The notes beneath the pieces were generated by a model. The model saw nothing but the letters and a program-made list of their open reading frames with translations, searched no databases and was not told the DNA's origin. DNA of 9,237 bases, from positions 1-9,237 of the forward strand of contig USKC01000104.1 of NCBI GenBank assembly GCA_900555195.1. Direction: 5' to 3'. Below are positions 1 through 7,206 of the stretch, one piece after another (the stretch's first letter is position 1; each line of letters starts with the position of its first letter). The position numbers and the translations under genes were made by a program. The DNA is from an uncultured Lachnospiraceae bacterium. Its GTDB lineage: Bacteria; Bacillota; Clostridia; Lachnospirales; Lachnospiraceae.

Positions 1-846
1 CTGGATCAGATGTGTAACGTTGTATTCTACAACAAGGACATCTTTGAAGAACTTGGCCTTTCCATCCCGACCACTTACAGCGAATTCATCAGCACCTGCC
101 AGGCACTGGAGGATGCGGGAATCACAGCATGTGCAGCTGGATATACGGATGACATCGCCATTGGCGCAAACTGGTACACCATTTATTATGGTTCCAAGTG
201 GAATCAGGCTCCTGACAATGCACAGGAACTGATGGACGGCGCAAGCTTTGGAGATTATCCGGGATATACGGAAGCGCTGGAGCAGTGGCGTGAGATCATG
301 GTGAATTATCAGAATGATGATTATAAGACCATCGATACCGCGAGAGCGGAGCAGCTGTTTGCAACCGGCGAAACCGGTATGATCATCATCGGGACCTGGG
401 GCCTGGGCGCAATCCTTGACTTCAATCCTGAAGGGAACTTCGGCGGATTTACTTATCCTTCTGAAGAGAATGCAGACGATGTTTATATCCCTGTAAACAT
501 CGACGACTGCTGGATGGTTTCCGAGAGCACGGACAATGAAGAAGCAGCCCTTGCGTTCCTGGAATATGCGAGCAGATCTGATGTAAACGCAGAGTGGTGC
601 GGAACTACTGCTCAGCTGAGCGCTCTGGAAGGCGTTCCTACAGATAACCTTCCCGCTGCTGCCCAGGATATTGCGAACGAAGTGGCAACCAAAAAGAATG
701 CTGCATGGGCTTCGTTATCCACCTTTGTTGGCCAGTATAGCACCGTATATTATAACGTGCTGAGAGACTTTGCCTTAGATGATGAGATGACGGCGGAAGA
801 ACTCATTCAGGCGATGGATGATGGATTCGCAACGGCTCGTAAGTAG
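1..846 (+). CDS. Sugar ABC transporter solute-binding protein (family 1), 3' part only
   Basis: The frame is open from the first base and ends at TAG 844-846, giving 281 visible codons. Family 1 binding proteins usually have 400-450 residues, so the signal peptide, lipobox and roughly the first third lie outside the window. A methionine codon at 10 is in frame but has no ribosome site before it and is internal. The visible part shows family hallmarks: a lobe with many Trp/Tyr residues suited to stacking on sugars, a central MIIIGTWGLGAI strand-turn near visible residue 125, and a C-terminal helical stretch with EEAALAFLEYASR typical of this fold. The protein would be tethered outside the membrane and deliver a mono- or oligosaccharide to the two permeases just downstream. 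The substrate cannot be read from the sequence. The family call is firm; the sugar is unknown. Confidence 0.93.
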   Translation: MDQMCNVVFYNKDIFEELGLSIPTTYSEFISTCQALEDAGITACAAGYTDDIAIGANWYTIYYGSKWNQAPDNAQELMDGASFGDYPGYTEALEQWREIMVNYQNDDYKTIDTARAEQLFATGETGMIIIGTWGLGAILDFNPEGNFGGFTYPSEENADDVYIPVNIDDCWMVSESTDNEEAALAFLEYASRSDVNAEWCGTTAQLSALEGVPTDNLPAAAQDIANEVATKKNAAWASLSTFVGQYSTVYYNVLRDFALDDEMTAEELIQAMDDGFATARK

Positions 847-859
847 CTTTTAGCGCAAG

Positions 860-889
860 AAGGGGCATCGGGAAGACGGTGCCCCTTTT
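860..889 (+). terminator. Hairpin after binding-protein gene, probable partial terminator
   Basis: An 11-bp stem pairs 860-870 with 877-887 (one G-U pair, four consecutive G-C pairs) around a six-base loop GGAAGA. It is followed only by a short T run (886-889, partly in the stem). It lies 14 bases after the stop codon and before the permease gene of the same operon. In many binding-protein-dependent operons a hairpin here allows more binding protein than permease, by partial termination or by protecting the 3' end of the upstream message. The short T run fits leaky termination. The stem is seen directly; the role is inferred. Confidence 0.75.
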
Positions 890-961
890 GGCGGTTCATG
901 GGACATTTCCCTGAAGTAAGGCAGCTTAACTCATGAAGCATAGATTTGGGAAGGTGGATGT

Positions 962-1834
962 ATGGCAAAATTAACAGATAAACAGAAAAGAAAGGCGAAG
1001 AATGAAATCATGGATTTTTCCTTCGTTCTTCCTTCTTTAATTATATTTACCATTATTATTATTGTACCGCTGATTTCTGGTATCCGATATACCTTTACGG
1101 ATTGGAACGGAATGACGCCGGAAATGAATTTTGTGGGGTTAAAGAATTATAGAACCCTGCTGACGGATAAGGATCTGATCCTGCCGATCAGAAATACGGC
1201 GATTTTCACCCTTGTCACCACGGTCGCGCTGAATGTGTTGGGCTTGGCGCTTGCTATGATGGTGGAAAAGGAATTCAAAGGAGTGAATGTTATCAAGAGT
1301 ATCGTGTTCATTCCCCTGGTGGTCAGCCTTGTCCTGGTTTCCTATATGTGGATGTATGTGTACAGTGACTTCTTCCGGCTGTTCGGCTGGGAAAGCCCGC
1401 TGATTTCTACGAAAACGGTTCTGATCGGCCTGTGCGTGATGGCCATATGGAAGGAAGCCGGCCTGGCCATGATGATCTATCTGGCGGCATTGAAGGGTGT
1501 ACCTTCTGATTACTATGAGGCTGCTACAATAGACGGTGCAGGATTCTGGCAGAAATTCCGGAATATTACGGTTCCCATGATCGCCCCGGCCTTTACCTAC
1601 TGTATCCCTTTGTGGCTGGCAAACGGACTGAGAATGTACGACTATTCCTACATTGCCACTTCCGGCGGGCCGAGCCATGCCAGTGAATCCATGGCGTTTT
1701 ATATTTATCAATATCTATTCCCTTTCAATAAAGTTGGATATGGCCAGACGGTTGCTTTTGTATACCTGATTTTCTGCATTGTCCTTTCCAACATTGTCAC
1801 ACGGGCACTGAGAAAGAGGGAGATTGAATTATGA
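962..1834 (+). CDS. Sugar ABC transporter permease, MalF/UgpA type
   Basis: This is a 290-residue integral membrane subunit of a CUT1-type sugar importer. Six hydrophobic segments are visible at about residues 18-40, 77-100, 108-133, 152-175, 203-220 and 262-282, after a basic N-terminus that should stay inside. The EAA loop that docks on the ATPase is clear at 186-206 (EAATIDGAG then FWQKFRNITVP). Length is normal for the family. The start at 962 is supported by a GGAAGGTGG ribosome site at 949-957, although the spacing is short. The stop overlaps the next permease start by four bases (ATGA at 1831-1834), which indicates translational coupling. It pairs with the 1831 gene product to form the channel for the sugar caught by the upstream binding protein. 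The specific sugar cannot be told. Confidence 0.95.
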   Translation: MAKLTDKQKRKAKNEIMDFSFVLPSLIIFTIIIIVPLISGIRYTFTDWNGMTPEMNFVGLKNYRTLLTDKDLILPIRNTAIFTLVTTVALNVLGLALAMMVEKEFKGVNVIKSIVFIPLVVSLVLVSYMWMYVYSDFFRLFGWESPLISTKTVLIGLCVMAIWKEAGLAMMIYLAALKGVPSDYYEAATIDGAGFWQKFRNITVPMIAPAFTYCIPLWLANGLRMYDYSYIATSGGPSHASESMAFYIYQYLFPFNKVGYGQTVAFVYLIFCIVLSNIVTRALRKREIEL

Positions 1835-2667
1835 GACATTCATTAAAACATAAAATATATACTGCCCTGCGGATCGGCTGCCTGTGGCTGTTCGCACTGA
1901 TCTGCCTGGCGCCGTTCTATGTGGCTTTCTGTTACGCGTTCAAGTCAAAGGCTGATTTCGCGGAGACGCAGCTCGCCTTTCCGACCACCCTGTATCTGCA
2001 GAACTTTAAGGATGCCCTGGAATTGAAGAACTATTTTAATTCTGTGAAAAACAGTGCGATTGTAGCAATCGGCGTGGTCATCCTGATCATAATCTTCTGT
2101 TCTATGAGCGCTTATATGATTACCCGGCGGAACAATAAGTTCTATAACGTGATTTTCTATATTTTCCAGATGGTTATTCTGGTTCCTTTTCAGTCCATCA
2201 TGTTCCCGCTGTATAAGGAATTATATACGATGCATGCCCTGAGTACCCTTTGGGGCCTGATCTTTACAGAACTGGGTGTGTATATGGGGTACTATATCTT
2301 CCTGTATGCAGGATTTATTAAGAGCGTTCCTGTCGCATTGGAAGAAGCGGCCAGGATAGACGGCTGTAATCGGTATCAGGTATTTATCCGGATCGTTTTT
2401 CCGCTGCTCAAACCCATCACGATGACAGTTGTGGTGCTGTGTTTCCTGGCTTCCTGGAACGACTTCTTCCTTCCTATGATCATGTGCCAGAGAGATGAGG
2501 TAAAAACGCTGCCGCTGATGCAGTTCTTCTTCTTTGGGGAATATTCCAGTAACGTAAGCCTTGCGTTTGCGGCGTCTATTCTTTCCATGATTCCGGCGGT
2601 CGTGGTATATTTCTGCGCGCAGAAGTACATTGTAGCAGGAATGACAGCAGGGGCGGTAAAATCATAA
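1831..2667 (+). CDS. Carbohydrate ABC transporter permease, MalG type
   Basis: This second membrane subunit of the importer has 278 residues, the usual length for MalG-like proteins. Hydrophobic segments lie at about residues 11-36, 72-96, 105-130, 139-162, 190-211 and 245-266. The EAA docking loop is at 170-194 (EEAARIDGCN followed by RYQVFIRIVFP). The start ATG overlaps the preceding stop, with a purine-rich AAAGAGGGAG site at 1814-1823 inside the upstream gene. TAA at 2665-2667 is directly followed by an in-frame TGA, so the gene has tandem stop codons. No ATP-binding gene follows; the next gene is a glycoside hydrolase. The importer therefore probably uses a shared MsmX/UgpC-type ATPase encoded elsewhere. 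Confidence 0.95.
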   Translation: MRHSLKHKIYTALRIGCLWLFALICLAPFYVAFCYAFKSKADFAETQLAFPTTLYLQNFKDALELKNYFNSVKNSAIVAIGVVILIIIFCSMSAYMITRRNNKFYNVIFYIFQMVILVPFQSIMFPLYKELYTMHALSTLWGLIFTELGVYMGYYIFLYAGFIKSVPVALEEAARIDGCNRYQVFIRIVFPLLKPITMTVVVLCFLASWNDFFLPMIMCQRDEVKTLPLMQFFFFGEYSSNVSLAFAASILSMIPAVVVYFCAQKYIVAGMTAGAVKS

Positions 2668-2704
2668 TGACAGCATATTTATTGGACAAAGGAGACAGAA
2701 ACTT

Positions 2705-3805
2705 ATGAAACAAAGATGGAGCGAAGAGCAGATCTGGAATTGGTATAAGCAACGACCGTGGATTACGGGATTCAATTTCATCCCCAGCGGGGCGATGGAT
2801 GGCGTGATATGGATGCTGCAAGAATATGGACACGAACACGCGTTTAAAGAATCAGCCAAGGAAATCGCACTTGCAGCCAGCCTGGGATTTAATAGCGTGC
2901 GGGTATTTCTGCCCTTTTATTTATGGAGGGTGCAGCACGATTCCTTTTTGAAAAATCTGGAAGAATTCATCAGCTTACTTGGAAAATATAATATGACCTT
3001 GATGCCGGTGCTTTTTAACGACTGCTGTGTGGCCAAATCACAGTATGCGGAACCGGTGCTCGGCCCGCAGCCGGAGCCCGTCCCTGGATATTTTGGAGGA
3101 AGCCCGGTCACCCCGTTTGACGATGATACGCAGAACGGCGATATCGTAGGGTATAACATCATAGATGAACCCGAGATGGAGAGCGTGGCGGAGGCATATG
3201 TAAGGGAACTGGCAAGGATATACGGGAAAGACGAACGGATTCTGATATGGAATGTCTGGAACGAGCCGGGGAATTCACAGCGTCTTGAGAAATCGGTGCC
3301 GATGATGAAAAAGGTGTTTGGCTGGCTGAGGGAAGAAGACGTGATGCAGCCGCTCACTGCGGATGTATGGGGCGCGGGAGCAGAACATCCCTATGGATGG
3401 CTGAAGAATCCGGGGATTTATGCCCAGGTTGAGAGAGAGGCGCTTGCGCTTTCTGACATCATCACGTTCCATTTCTATGGAGACTATGAACATTCCAGAC
3501 AATATATCAGGATTCTGAAAGAATTTGGAAGGCCGCTCATCAATACGGAGTGGATGCACCGTCCGTATCGAAGCATCATCCAGACCCACCTCCCACTGTG
3601 GAAAAAGGAAAAAATCGGAAGCTACTTTTTCGGCTTTGTGAATGGAAAAAGCCAATTTAATTATGTATGGGAATTCATCAAAAAGCTTCCGGATATTGAT
3701 ACCAGACTTTGGATGCATGATATTTTTCATGATGATTTTACCCCTTATGATGAAGAAGAAATTGAAGTGATTAAAGCGTGTAATCAGGATAAAAAGATTT
3801 TTTGA
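2705..3805 (+). CDS. Cytoplasmic clan GH-A glycoside hydrolase (cellulase/GH5-like TIM barrel)
   Basis: The 366-residue protein has the marks of a retaining clan GH-A beta/alpha barrel. A strand-1 motif WITGFNFIPS sits at 19-28, GFNSVRVFLP at 61-70, and the acid/base motif NVWNEPGN at 183-190 with E187 as likely proton donor. The HFYGD strand is at 266-270 and INTEWMHRP at 279-287 with E282 as likely nucleophile. The PQPEPVPG loop near 121-128 resembles proteins often labelled '1,4-beta-xylanase' or 'cellulase family glycosylhydrolase', but the exact subfamily and substrate are not settled. There is no signal peptide or membrane segment, so it should act in the cytoplasm on oligosaccharides brought in by the upstream transporter. 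Start 2705 follows an AAAGGAGA site at 2688-2695. It begins 37 bases after the permease stop and is probably the last gene of the operon. Confidence 0.88.
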   Translation: MKQRWSEEQIWNWYKQRPWITGFNFIPSGAMDGVIWMLQEYGHEHAFKESAKEIALAASLGFNSVRVFLPFYLWRVQHDSFLKNLEEFISLLGKYNMTLMPVLFNDCCVAKSQYAEPVLGPQPEPVPGYFGGSPVTPFDDDTQNGDIVGYNIIDEPEMESVAEAYVRELARIYGKDERILIWNVWNEPGNSQRLEKSVPMMKKVFGWLREEDVMQPLTADVWGAGAEHPYGWLKNPGIYAQVEREALALSDIITFHFYGDYEHSRQYIRILKEFGRPLINTEWMHRPYRSIIQTHLPLWKKEKIGSYFFGFVNGKSQFNYVWEFIKKLPDIDTRLWMHDIFHDDFTPYDEEEIEVIKACNQDKKIF

Positions 3806-3821
3806 CAGGCAGAGGCTGAAA

Positions 3822-3827
3822 AAGGAG
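3822..3827 (+). promoter_or_regulatory. Ribosome-site-like AAGGAG before an upstream kinase start candidate
   Basis: AAGGAG lies 12 bases before the ATG at 3840, longer than the usual 5-9. That ATG is in frame with the histidine kinase and would add 59 residues encoded by the inverted repeat. In the folded repeat the ATG falls in a small internal loop (3838-3842) and the AAGGAG lies just outside the stem. It could be a working site for a longer kinase or a leftover from before the repeat was present. I judge the 4017 start more likely. Confidence 0.35.
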
Positions 3828-3986
3828 CGGAAAGAAAGCATGAAACGCCGCACGGTCGTTACTGCCCAGCCCCGCGGGAAAGGTACCTTTGGTCCTGGGA
3901 AAGAGGGCAGCGCGTTCCAGGCGTACTGTGTTCCCTGCGGGGCCGGGCTGGGCAGTGACGACTGTGCGGCGTTTTATTTCTTTCCG
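3828..3986 (+). repeat. Long GC-rich imperfect inverted repeat; MITE-like or terminator-like hairpin element
   Basis: Bases 3843-3872 pair with 3945-3974 for 30 uninterrupted positions (28 Watson-Crick and two G-U in the + strand RNA). A further outer stem pairs 3828-3837 with 3977-3986 across a small asymmetric internal loop. Inside are a perfect 12-bp palindrome at 3879-3890 (AAAGGTACCTTT) and a short hairpin pairing 3894-3898 with 3917-3921. The right arm runs into a T-rich stretch (3972-3983), so in RNA it also looks like a strong terminator for the upstream transport/hydrolase operon. The base composition is clearly more GC-rich than the flanks. No transposase is encoded, so a non-autonomous mobile repeat or a dispersed intergenic repeat family is possible but unproven from one copy. 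Confidence 0.8.
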
Positions 3987-4000
3987 ATAGATTCCGATTA

Positions 4001-4009
4001 TGGTAAAAT
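4001..4009 (+). promoter_or_regulatory. Extended -10 promoter element close to the kinase start
   Basis: TGGTAAAAT matches an extended -10 (TG, one base, TAAAAT at 4004-4009). A candidate -35 at 3981-3986 (TTTCCG, 17-bp spacer) is weak and lies at the outer edge of the inverted repeat. Transcription would start near 4015-4016, directly at the ATG at 4017, giving a leaderless or nearly leaderless kinase message. The -10 is seen clearly; its use is inferred. Confidence 0.45.
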
Positions 4010-4016
4010 AAATCCA

Positions 4017-5786
4017 ATGAAAAAGAAAAGATATGTCAGTATTAAGCTGAAACTTTGTGTCTATATCATTTTGCTCACGCTTACGTTCTGTATTTTTTTG
4101 CTCTTTGGGGTCGGACGCTTGTATCAGGAGAAAATTGAGAGGAATATGCGCCTTTATATGGAAGAGGCGATTGGTCAGTTGGGGAGCAACATTTCCTATA
4201 CTCTTCAGTCGATGGAAGAAAACCTGGTTTATAAGATAATGTCCAGCGGAATACTTGTGGACTCTAAAAACGCAGGAGAATTGGAACAGGCGCTTACAGG
4301 GAAAAGCCTTCAAAAGCTAGCTGCCCTGCTGAATAATACGGGAATCCATGTGCGGGAACTCTGTTTGATCGATACTGAAGGGAAAGCGGTTTATTATGAT
4401 GTGGAGAAGCATGATGCTGGGACGTTGTCTTCCTTCCGCCATCCGGAAGTGGCTGAATATCTGGAGAATTTCTATGAAATGTATGCACAGCCGCGTGGAA
4501 AGACAACATGGATGCGTTTTGCCACGGATAAAGAGTGCCTGTATCTTCTTAAATCAGTGCTGGAATTGGACAGCAGTGAATATAAAGGGATCCTATGTAT
4601 TGCGATAGAAGAGGATTATCTGAAAGAGATGTATGCTTCTATTGAAAAAAATCTGTCCAGCAGTATTGTCATCTATGACGAAGAAGGGAAGGTGCTTTCC
4701 TGTGATGATGATTTTCTGGAGACGGCGGAAGATTATGAAAGTACGTTGGAAAAAAGGGAAGAAGAAAGTTACAGATATCAGGAGTATTACCTTTCTTCCG
4801 CTGAATTGAAGGGAAAAGGATGGACGATTGTGTGCTTCTCATCCGATGCGGTAGTGCGTCAGGAAATGAATGAACTGTTTGCTGCTATGTTGATGTTGAT
4901 GGGGCTCATCTTAATCTTAGTTTGTCTGGCCGCTTATCGCATGTCTGTGAGAATGACCATGAACATTGACGCCCTAATTCAAAATTTTGAGGAGATCAAG
5001 GCGGGTAGGGAACCGGAAAGCATTCGTCCTGCGTCCAATGATGAAACAGCATACCTGTGCGATCAATTTCAGAAGATGAGCCGGGACTTAAAACAGTCTG
5101 CGGAGAAGGCGGCATATAGCGTGCTGGAAAAGGAGAAGGCGGAATATAATGCGCTATTAGCCCAGATGAATCCTCATTTTCTCTACAATACGCTGGAATC
5201 TATCAGTTCTCTTGCCAGGCTCCATGGCAATTCCGATGTGGTATCCTGCATTCAGAAGTTGGGAAGCCTGCTGCGGGTTTCTATTTCGGGAAAACGGATG
5301 GAGATCCCGTTGCGGGAGGAGTTGGATTATGTGAAGCTATATATGGAATTGCAAAATTTGATTATGGGCGACCGTATTAGCTGGGATATGGACATTTCTT
5401 CCGAAGTGGAGGAATGTTTGGTCCCAAAGCTTATTCTGCAGCCAATCGTGGAAAATGCAGTATTTCATGGAATTGCGCCAAAAGATGGGGAAGGAGAAAT
5501 TAAGATCATAATTGCAGAAGAGCCGGGAAATTTAAAAATAACAGTAGAAGATAACGGCGTAGGAATGGATGAGACAGTTTTGGAAAATGTACTGAAACGT
5601 TCGAAAGGGGAACGACAGGGGCATATTGGATTTGCTAATGTTCATTCCAGAATTCAGTTGATTTATGGTTCGGAGTATGGTGTACATGTGGAAAGCTTAA
5701 AAGGAAAATATACCAAAGTGCGTATTATTATGCCGAAACAGAGTAAGGGGGACTGTCTGCGGGATGAAAGTGTTGGTAGTGGATGA
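4017..5786 (+). CDS. Sensor histidine kinase, LytS/YesM type
   Basis: The product from ATG 4017 has 589 residues. A basic start and a membrane segment at about 10-33 precede an extracellular sensor region at about 34-285. A second membrane segment lies at about 287-309, followed by a HAMP-like linker at 310-362. The His_kinase domain has the phosphoacceptor H387 in QMNPHFLYN (383-391). The ATPase domain has an N box LQPIVENAVFHG (474-485, N480), DNGVGM (512-517) and a second glycine motif near GHIGFANVHSR (535-545). All catalytic motifs look intact. The frame stays open upstream to an ATG at 3840, but those 59 extra codons read through the inverted repeat and are hydrophilic with no known domain. 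Start 4017 gives the usual positively charged start before the first helix, though no Shine-Dalgarno is visible. The 3' end overlaps the regulator gene by 23 bases. The ligand is probably a carbohydrate, by context only. Confidence 0.92.
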   Translation: MKKKRYVSIKLKLCVYIILLTLTFCIFLLFGVGRLYQEKIERNMRLYMEEAIGQLGSNISYTLQSMEENLVYKIMSSGILVDSKNAGELEQALTGKSLQKLAALLNNTGIHVRELCLIDTEGKAVYYDVEKHDAGTLSSFRHPEVAEYLENFYEMYAQPRGKTTWMRFATDKECLYLLKSVLELDSSEYKGILCIAIEEDYLKEMYASIEKNLSSSIVIYDEEGKVLSCDDDFLETAEDYESTLEKREEESYRYQEYYLSSAELKGKGWTIVCFSSDAVVRQEMNELFAAMLMLMGLILILVCLAAYRMSVRMTMNIDALIQNFEEIKAGREPESIRPASNDETAYLCDQFQKMSRDLKQSAEKAAYSVLEKEKAEYNALLAQMNPHFLYNTLESISSLARLHGNSDVVSCIQKLGSLLRVSISGKRMEIPLREELDYVKLYMELQNLIMGDRISWDMDISSEVEECLVPKLILQPIVENAVFHGIAPKDGEGEIKIIIAEEPGNLKITVEDNGVGMDETVLENVLKRSKGERQGHIGFANVHSRIQLIYGSEYGVHVESLKGKYTKVRIIMPKQSKGDCLRDESVGSG

Positions 5787-7053
5787 TGAATTTATTATCC
5801 GAGTAGGAATTCAGACAATATTGGAGCAGGCTTCGGGAGATTATGAATATGTGGGGAGTGCCGGAAATGGAAAAAGTGCGCTGAAGGAAATTGAACTGCT
5901 GCAGCCGGATATTGTCATTACGGATATCAAGATGCCGGAAATGGATGGAATTCAGCTGATACAGGAAATCCGAAAACGAAAATGGCCTATAGGGATTGTT
6001 GTATTGAGCAGTTACAGTGAATTTGAATTGGTAAAAGAGGCGATGAAGCAGGGGGCGGCGGATTATATTCTGAAGTTGTCATTGACAGAAGAATCATTGA
6101 TTGCAGCCATGGATGAAGCAGCAAAAAGAATAAGCCGGGAACAGAGAAACTTTCCGCTTTCTCAGCCAGTGAAACTGATTGTGTCCGATTATCTTGCACA
6201 GACCGGGGAAATACCAGATGAGGAAATGCAGCTGAACAAAACAGGTGAGGGGCATGCCCGAATTCTCTGTATATATCTTCGCTGCAGCAGGAAAGAAGAT
6301 GAATATATCATTGGAGAAAATCTCGAACGTGTAGTGGAAAATTTGTTTAATGAAGAGTTTACAGCCTGCTGTATAAAAACAGATGACATGGCATATGCTG
6401 TGATTGTGTTTGGGATGGAATCAGAATACGAAGATTTTTACGATCGGATTGTTGGAAAATGCAGGCGATGCATTGACATACTTTACGATGTCTTAAATGT
6501 AAAGGTAAATATGTATGTAGGTGCAGCAAAGGAACGCCCCGGCCAGCTGCGAAATGCGTTTCAAAGTGCAGTGAATGTGGAAAAGATGTGTCGACATAGA
6601 GAGGGCAGAATTTTTGATTGGCGGCAGATAGAAAACCAAAAAGAACCGGAAAATGATGAGAAGAATGCAGATAATGCTTTTGAACAGTGGGCAGATGCAT
6701 ATGGTTCATTTCGCAGAGTAAAAAAAGGGGATGCAGATTATCCGGTAGCGATTCGAAAGGCACTGGAATATATAAAAGAGTATTACGATAAAGAAATTAC
6801 ATTGAATGAGGTTGCTGATATTGTAAATTTGAATCCATCTTATTTCAGTTCGCTGTTTAATAACACGTTGAATATTACATTTTCCAATTACCTGATGTGT
6901 CTTCGAATCCATCATTCGAAAAAGCTGCTTCGGGAGACTGAACTCAAAATTTATGAGATTGCGGAAATGGTTGGGTATCGAAACAGTTATTATTTTAATC
7001 GGGTTTTTAAGAGAATTGTCGGTCTTACGCCGATGGAATACAGAAAGAGATAG
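5764..7053 (+). CDS. Response regulator, receiver plus AraC-type DNA-binding domain (YesN type)
   Basis: This 429-residue protein is the expected partner of the overlapping kinase. The receiver domain (about 1-120) has the acidic pair D7/D8, the phosphoacceptor D54 in ITDIKMPEMDG, S82 and K104 in YILK. A middle region (about 130-310) without a motif I can name links it to an AraC-family double helix-turn-helix at about 327-429. The second HTH reads IYEIAEMVGYRNSYYFNRVFKR and the end is LTPMEYRKR. Members of this type usually have about 500 residues, so the linker is on the short side. The start ATG lies inside the kinase gene, with AAGGGGG at 5745-5751 at a long 12-base spacing, so it is probably translationally coupled. 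Likely targets are the sugar transport promoter at 7146-7173 and perhaps the operon upstream. Confidence 0.95.
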   Translation: MKVLVVDDEFIIRVGIQTILEQASGDYEYVGSAGNGKSALKEIELLQPDIVITDIKMPEMDGIQLIQEIRKRKWPIGIVVLSSYSEFELVKEAMKQGAADYILKLSLTEESLIAAMDEAAKRISREQRNFPLSQPVKLIVSDYLAQTGEIPDEEMQLNKTGEGHARILCIYLRCSRKEDEYIIGENLERVVENLFNEEFTACCIKTDDMAYAVIVFGMESEYEDFYDRIVGKCRRCIDILYDVLNVKVNMYVGAAKERPGQLRNAFQSAVNVEKMCRHREGRIFDWRQIENQKEPENDEKNADNAFEQWADAYGSFRRVKKGDADYPVAIRKALEYIKEYYDKEITLNEVADIVNLNPSYFSSLFNNTLNITFSNYLMCLRIHHSKKLLRETELKIYEIAEMVGYRNSYYFNRVFKRIVGLTPMEYRKR

Positions 7054-7056
7054 GAT

Positions 7057-7105
7057 AAAGATAAAGATAGTACAAGAATATAATAAATGTACTATCTTTA
7101 TTTTT
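7057..7105 (+). terminator. Rho-independent terminator after the two-component genes
   Basis: A perfect 14-bp stem pairs 7061-7074 with 7088-7101 around a 13-base A-rich loop. It extends outward as a G-U pair and three A-T pairs (7057-7060 with 7102-7105) into TTTTT at 7101-7105. It begins four bases after the regulator stop codon. The stem is AT-rich, but its length and T tail make it a convincing terminator. It separates kinase/regulator transcription from the second transport operon; the flanking A run could let it act in both directions. Confidence 0.85.
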
Positions 7106-7139
7106 GTGCATATTGAAAAAGTATAGAAAAGATAAAAAT

Positions 7140-7159
7140 GATTAATTGTGATTATTGTA
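7140..7159 (+). promoter_or_regulatory. Tandem 10-base repeat overlapping a -35 box, possible regulator site
   Basis: GATTAATTGT (7140-7149) is followed directly by GATTATTGTA (7150-7159); the two share GATTA and TTGT, offset by a single base. The repeat overlaps the candidate -35 at 7146-7151. Direct repeats on one face of the helix near -35 are a plausible site for an AraC-type regulator such as the one encoded just upstream. The sequence is AT-rich, so chance similarity is a real alternative. Confidence 0.3.
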
Positions 7160-7173
7160 CAAAATGATATACT
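7146..7173 (+). promoter_or_regulatory. Promoter of the second sugar-binding-protein operon
   Basis: TTGTGA at 7146-7151 (four of six to the -35 consensus), a 16-bp spacer, and TATACT at 7168-7173 (five of six) with an upstream TG at 7165-7166 form an extended -10 sigma-A type promoter. Transcription should start near 7180, giving a leader of about 27 bases with GGGAGG at 7194-7199. The weak -35 fits a promoter that needs an activator. It lies after the terminator at 7057-7105, so it is the natural start for the downstream operon. Confidence 0.65.
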
Positions 7174-7206
7174 CGAGATATCAAAAAACGTGAGGGAGGT
7201 TATCAT

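Noticed and set aside
1139..1711. A 190-codon - strand frame antisense to the first permease
   Set aside because: Its composition (many His, Gln, Arg) is what an antisense frame of a membrane gene gives; the + strand permease has a full set of family motifs.
3828..3986. Insertion sequence or CRISPR repeat
   Set aside because: No transposase gene is present and there is one inverted pair rather than spaced direct repeats; at most a non-autonomous element.
3771..4313. A 180-codon open frame on the - strand across the repeat
   Set aside because: It is open mainly because it mirrors the inverted repeat and the kinase gene; it has no ribosome site or recognisable domain and overlaps two real genes in antisense.
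7166..7182. Partial palindrome around CTCGAG (7172-7177) at the transcription start as an operator
   Set aside because: The six-base core is perfect but the flanking bases do not pair symmetrically, so it is too short to separate from chance.
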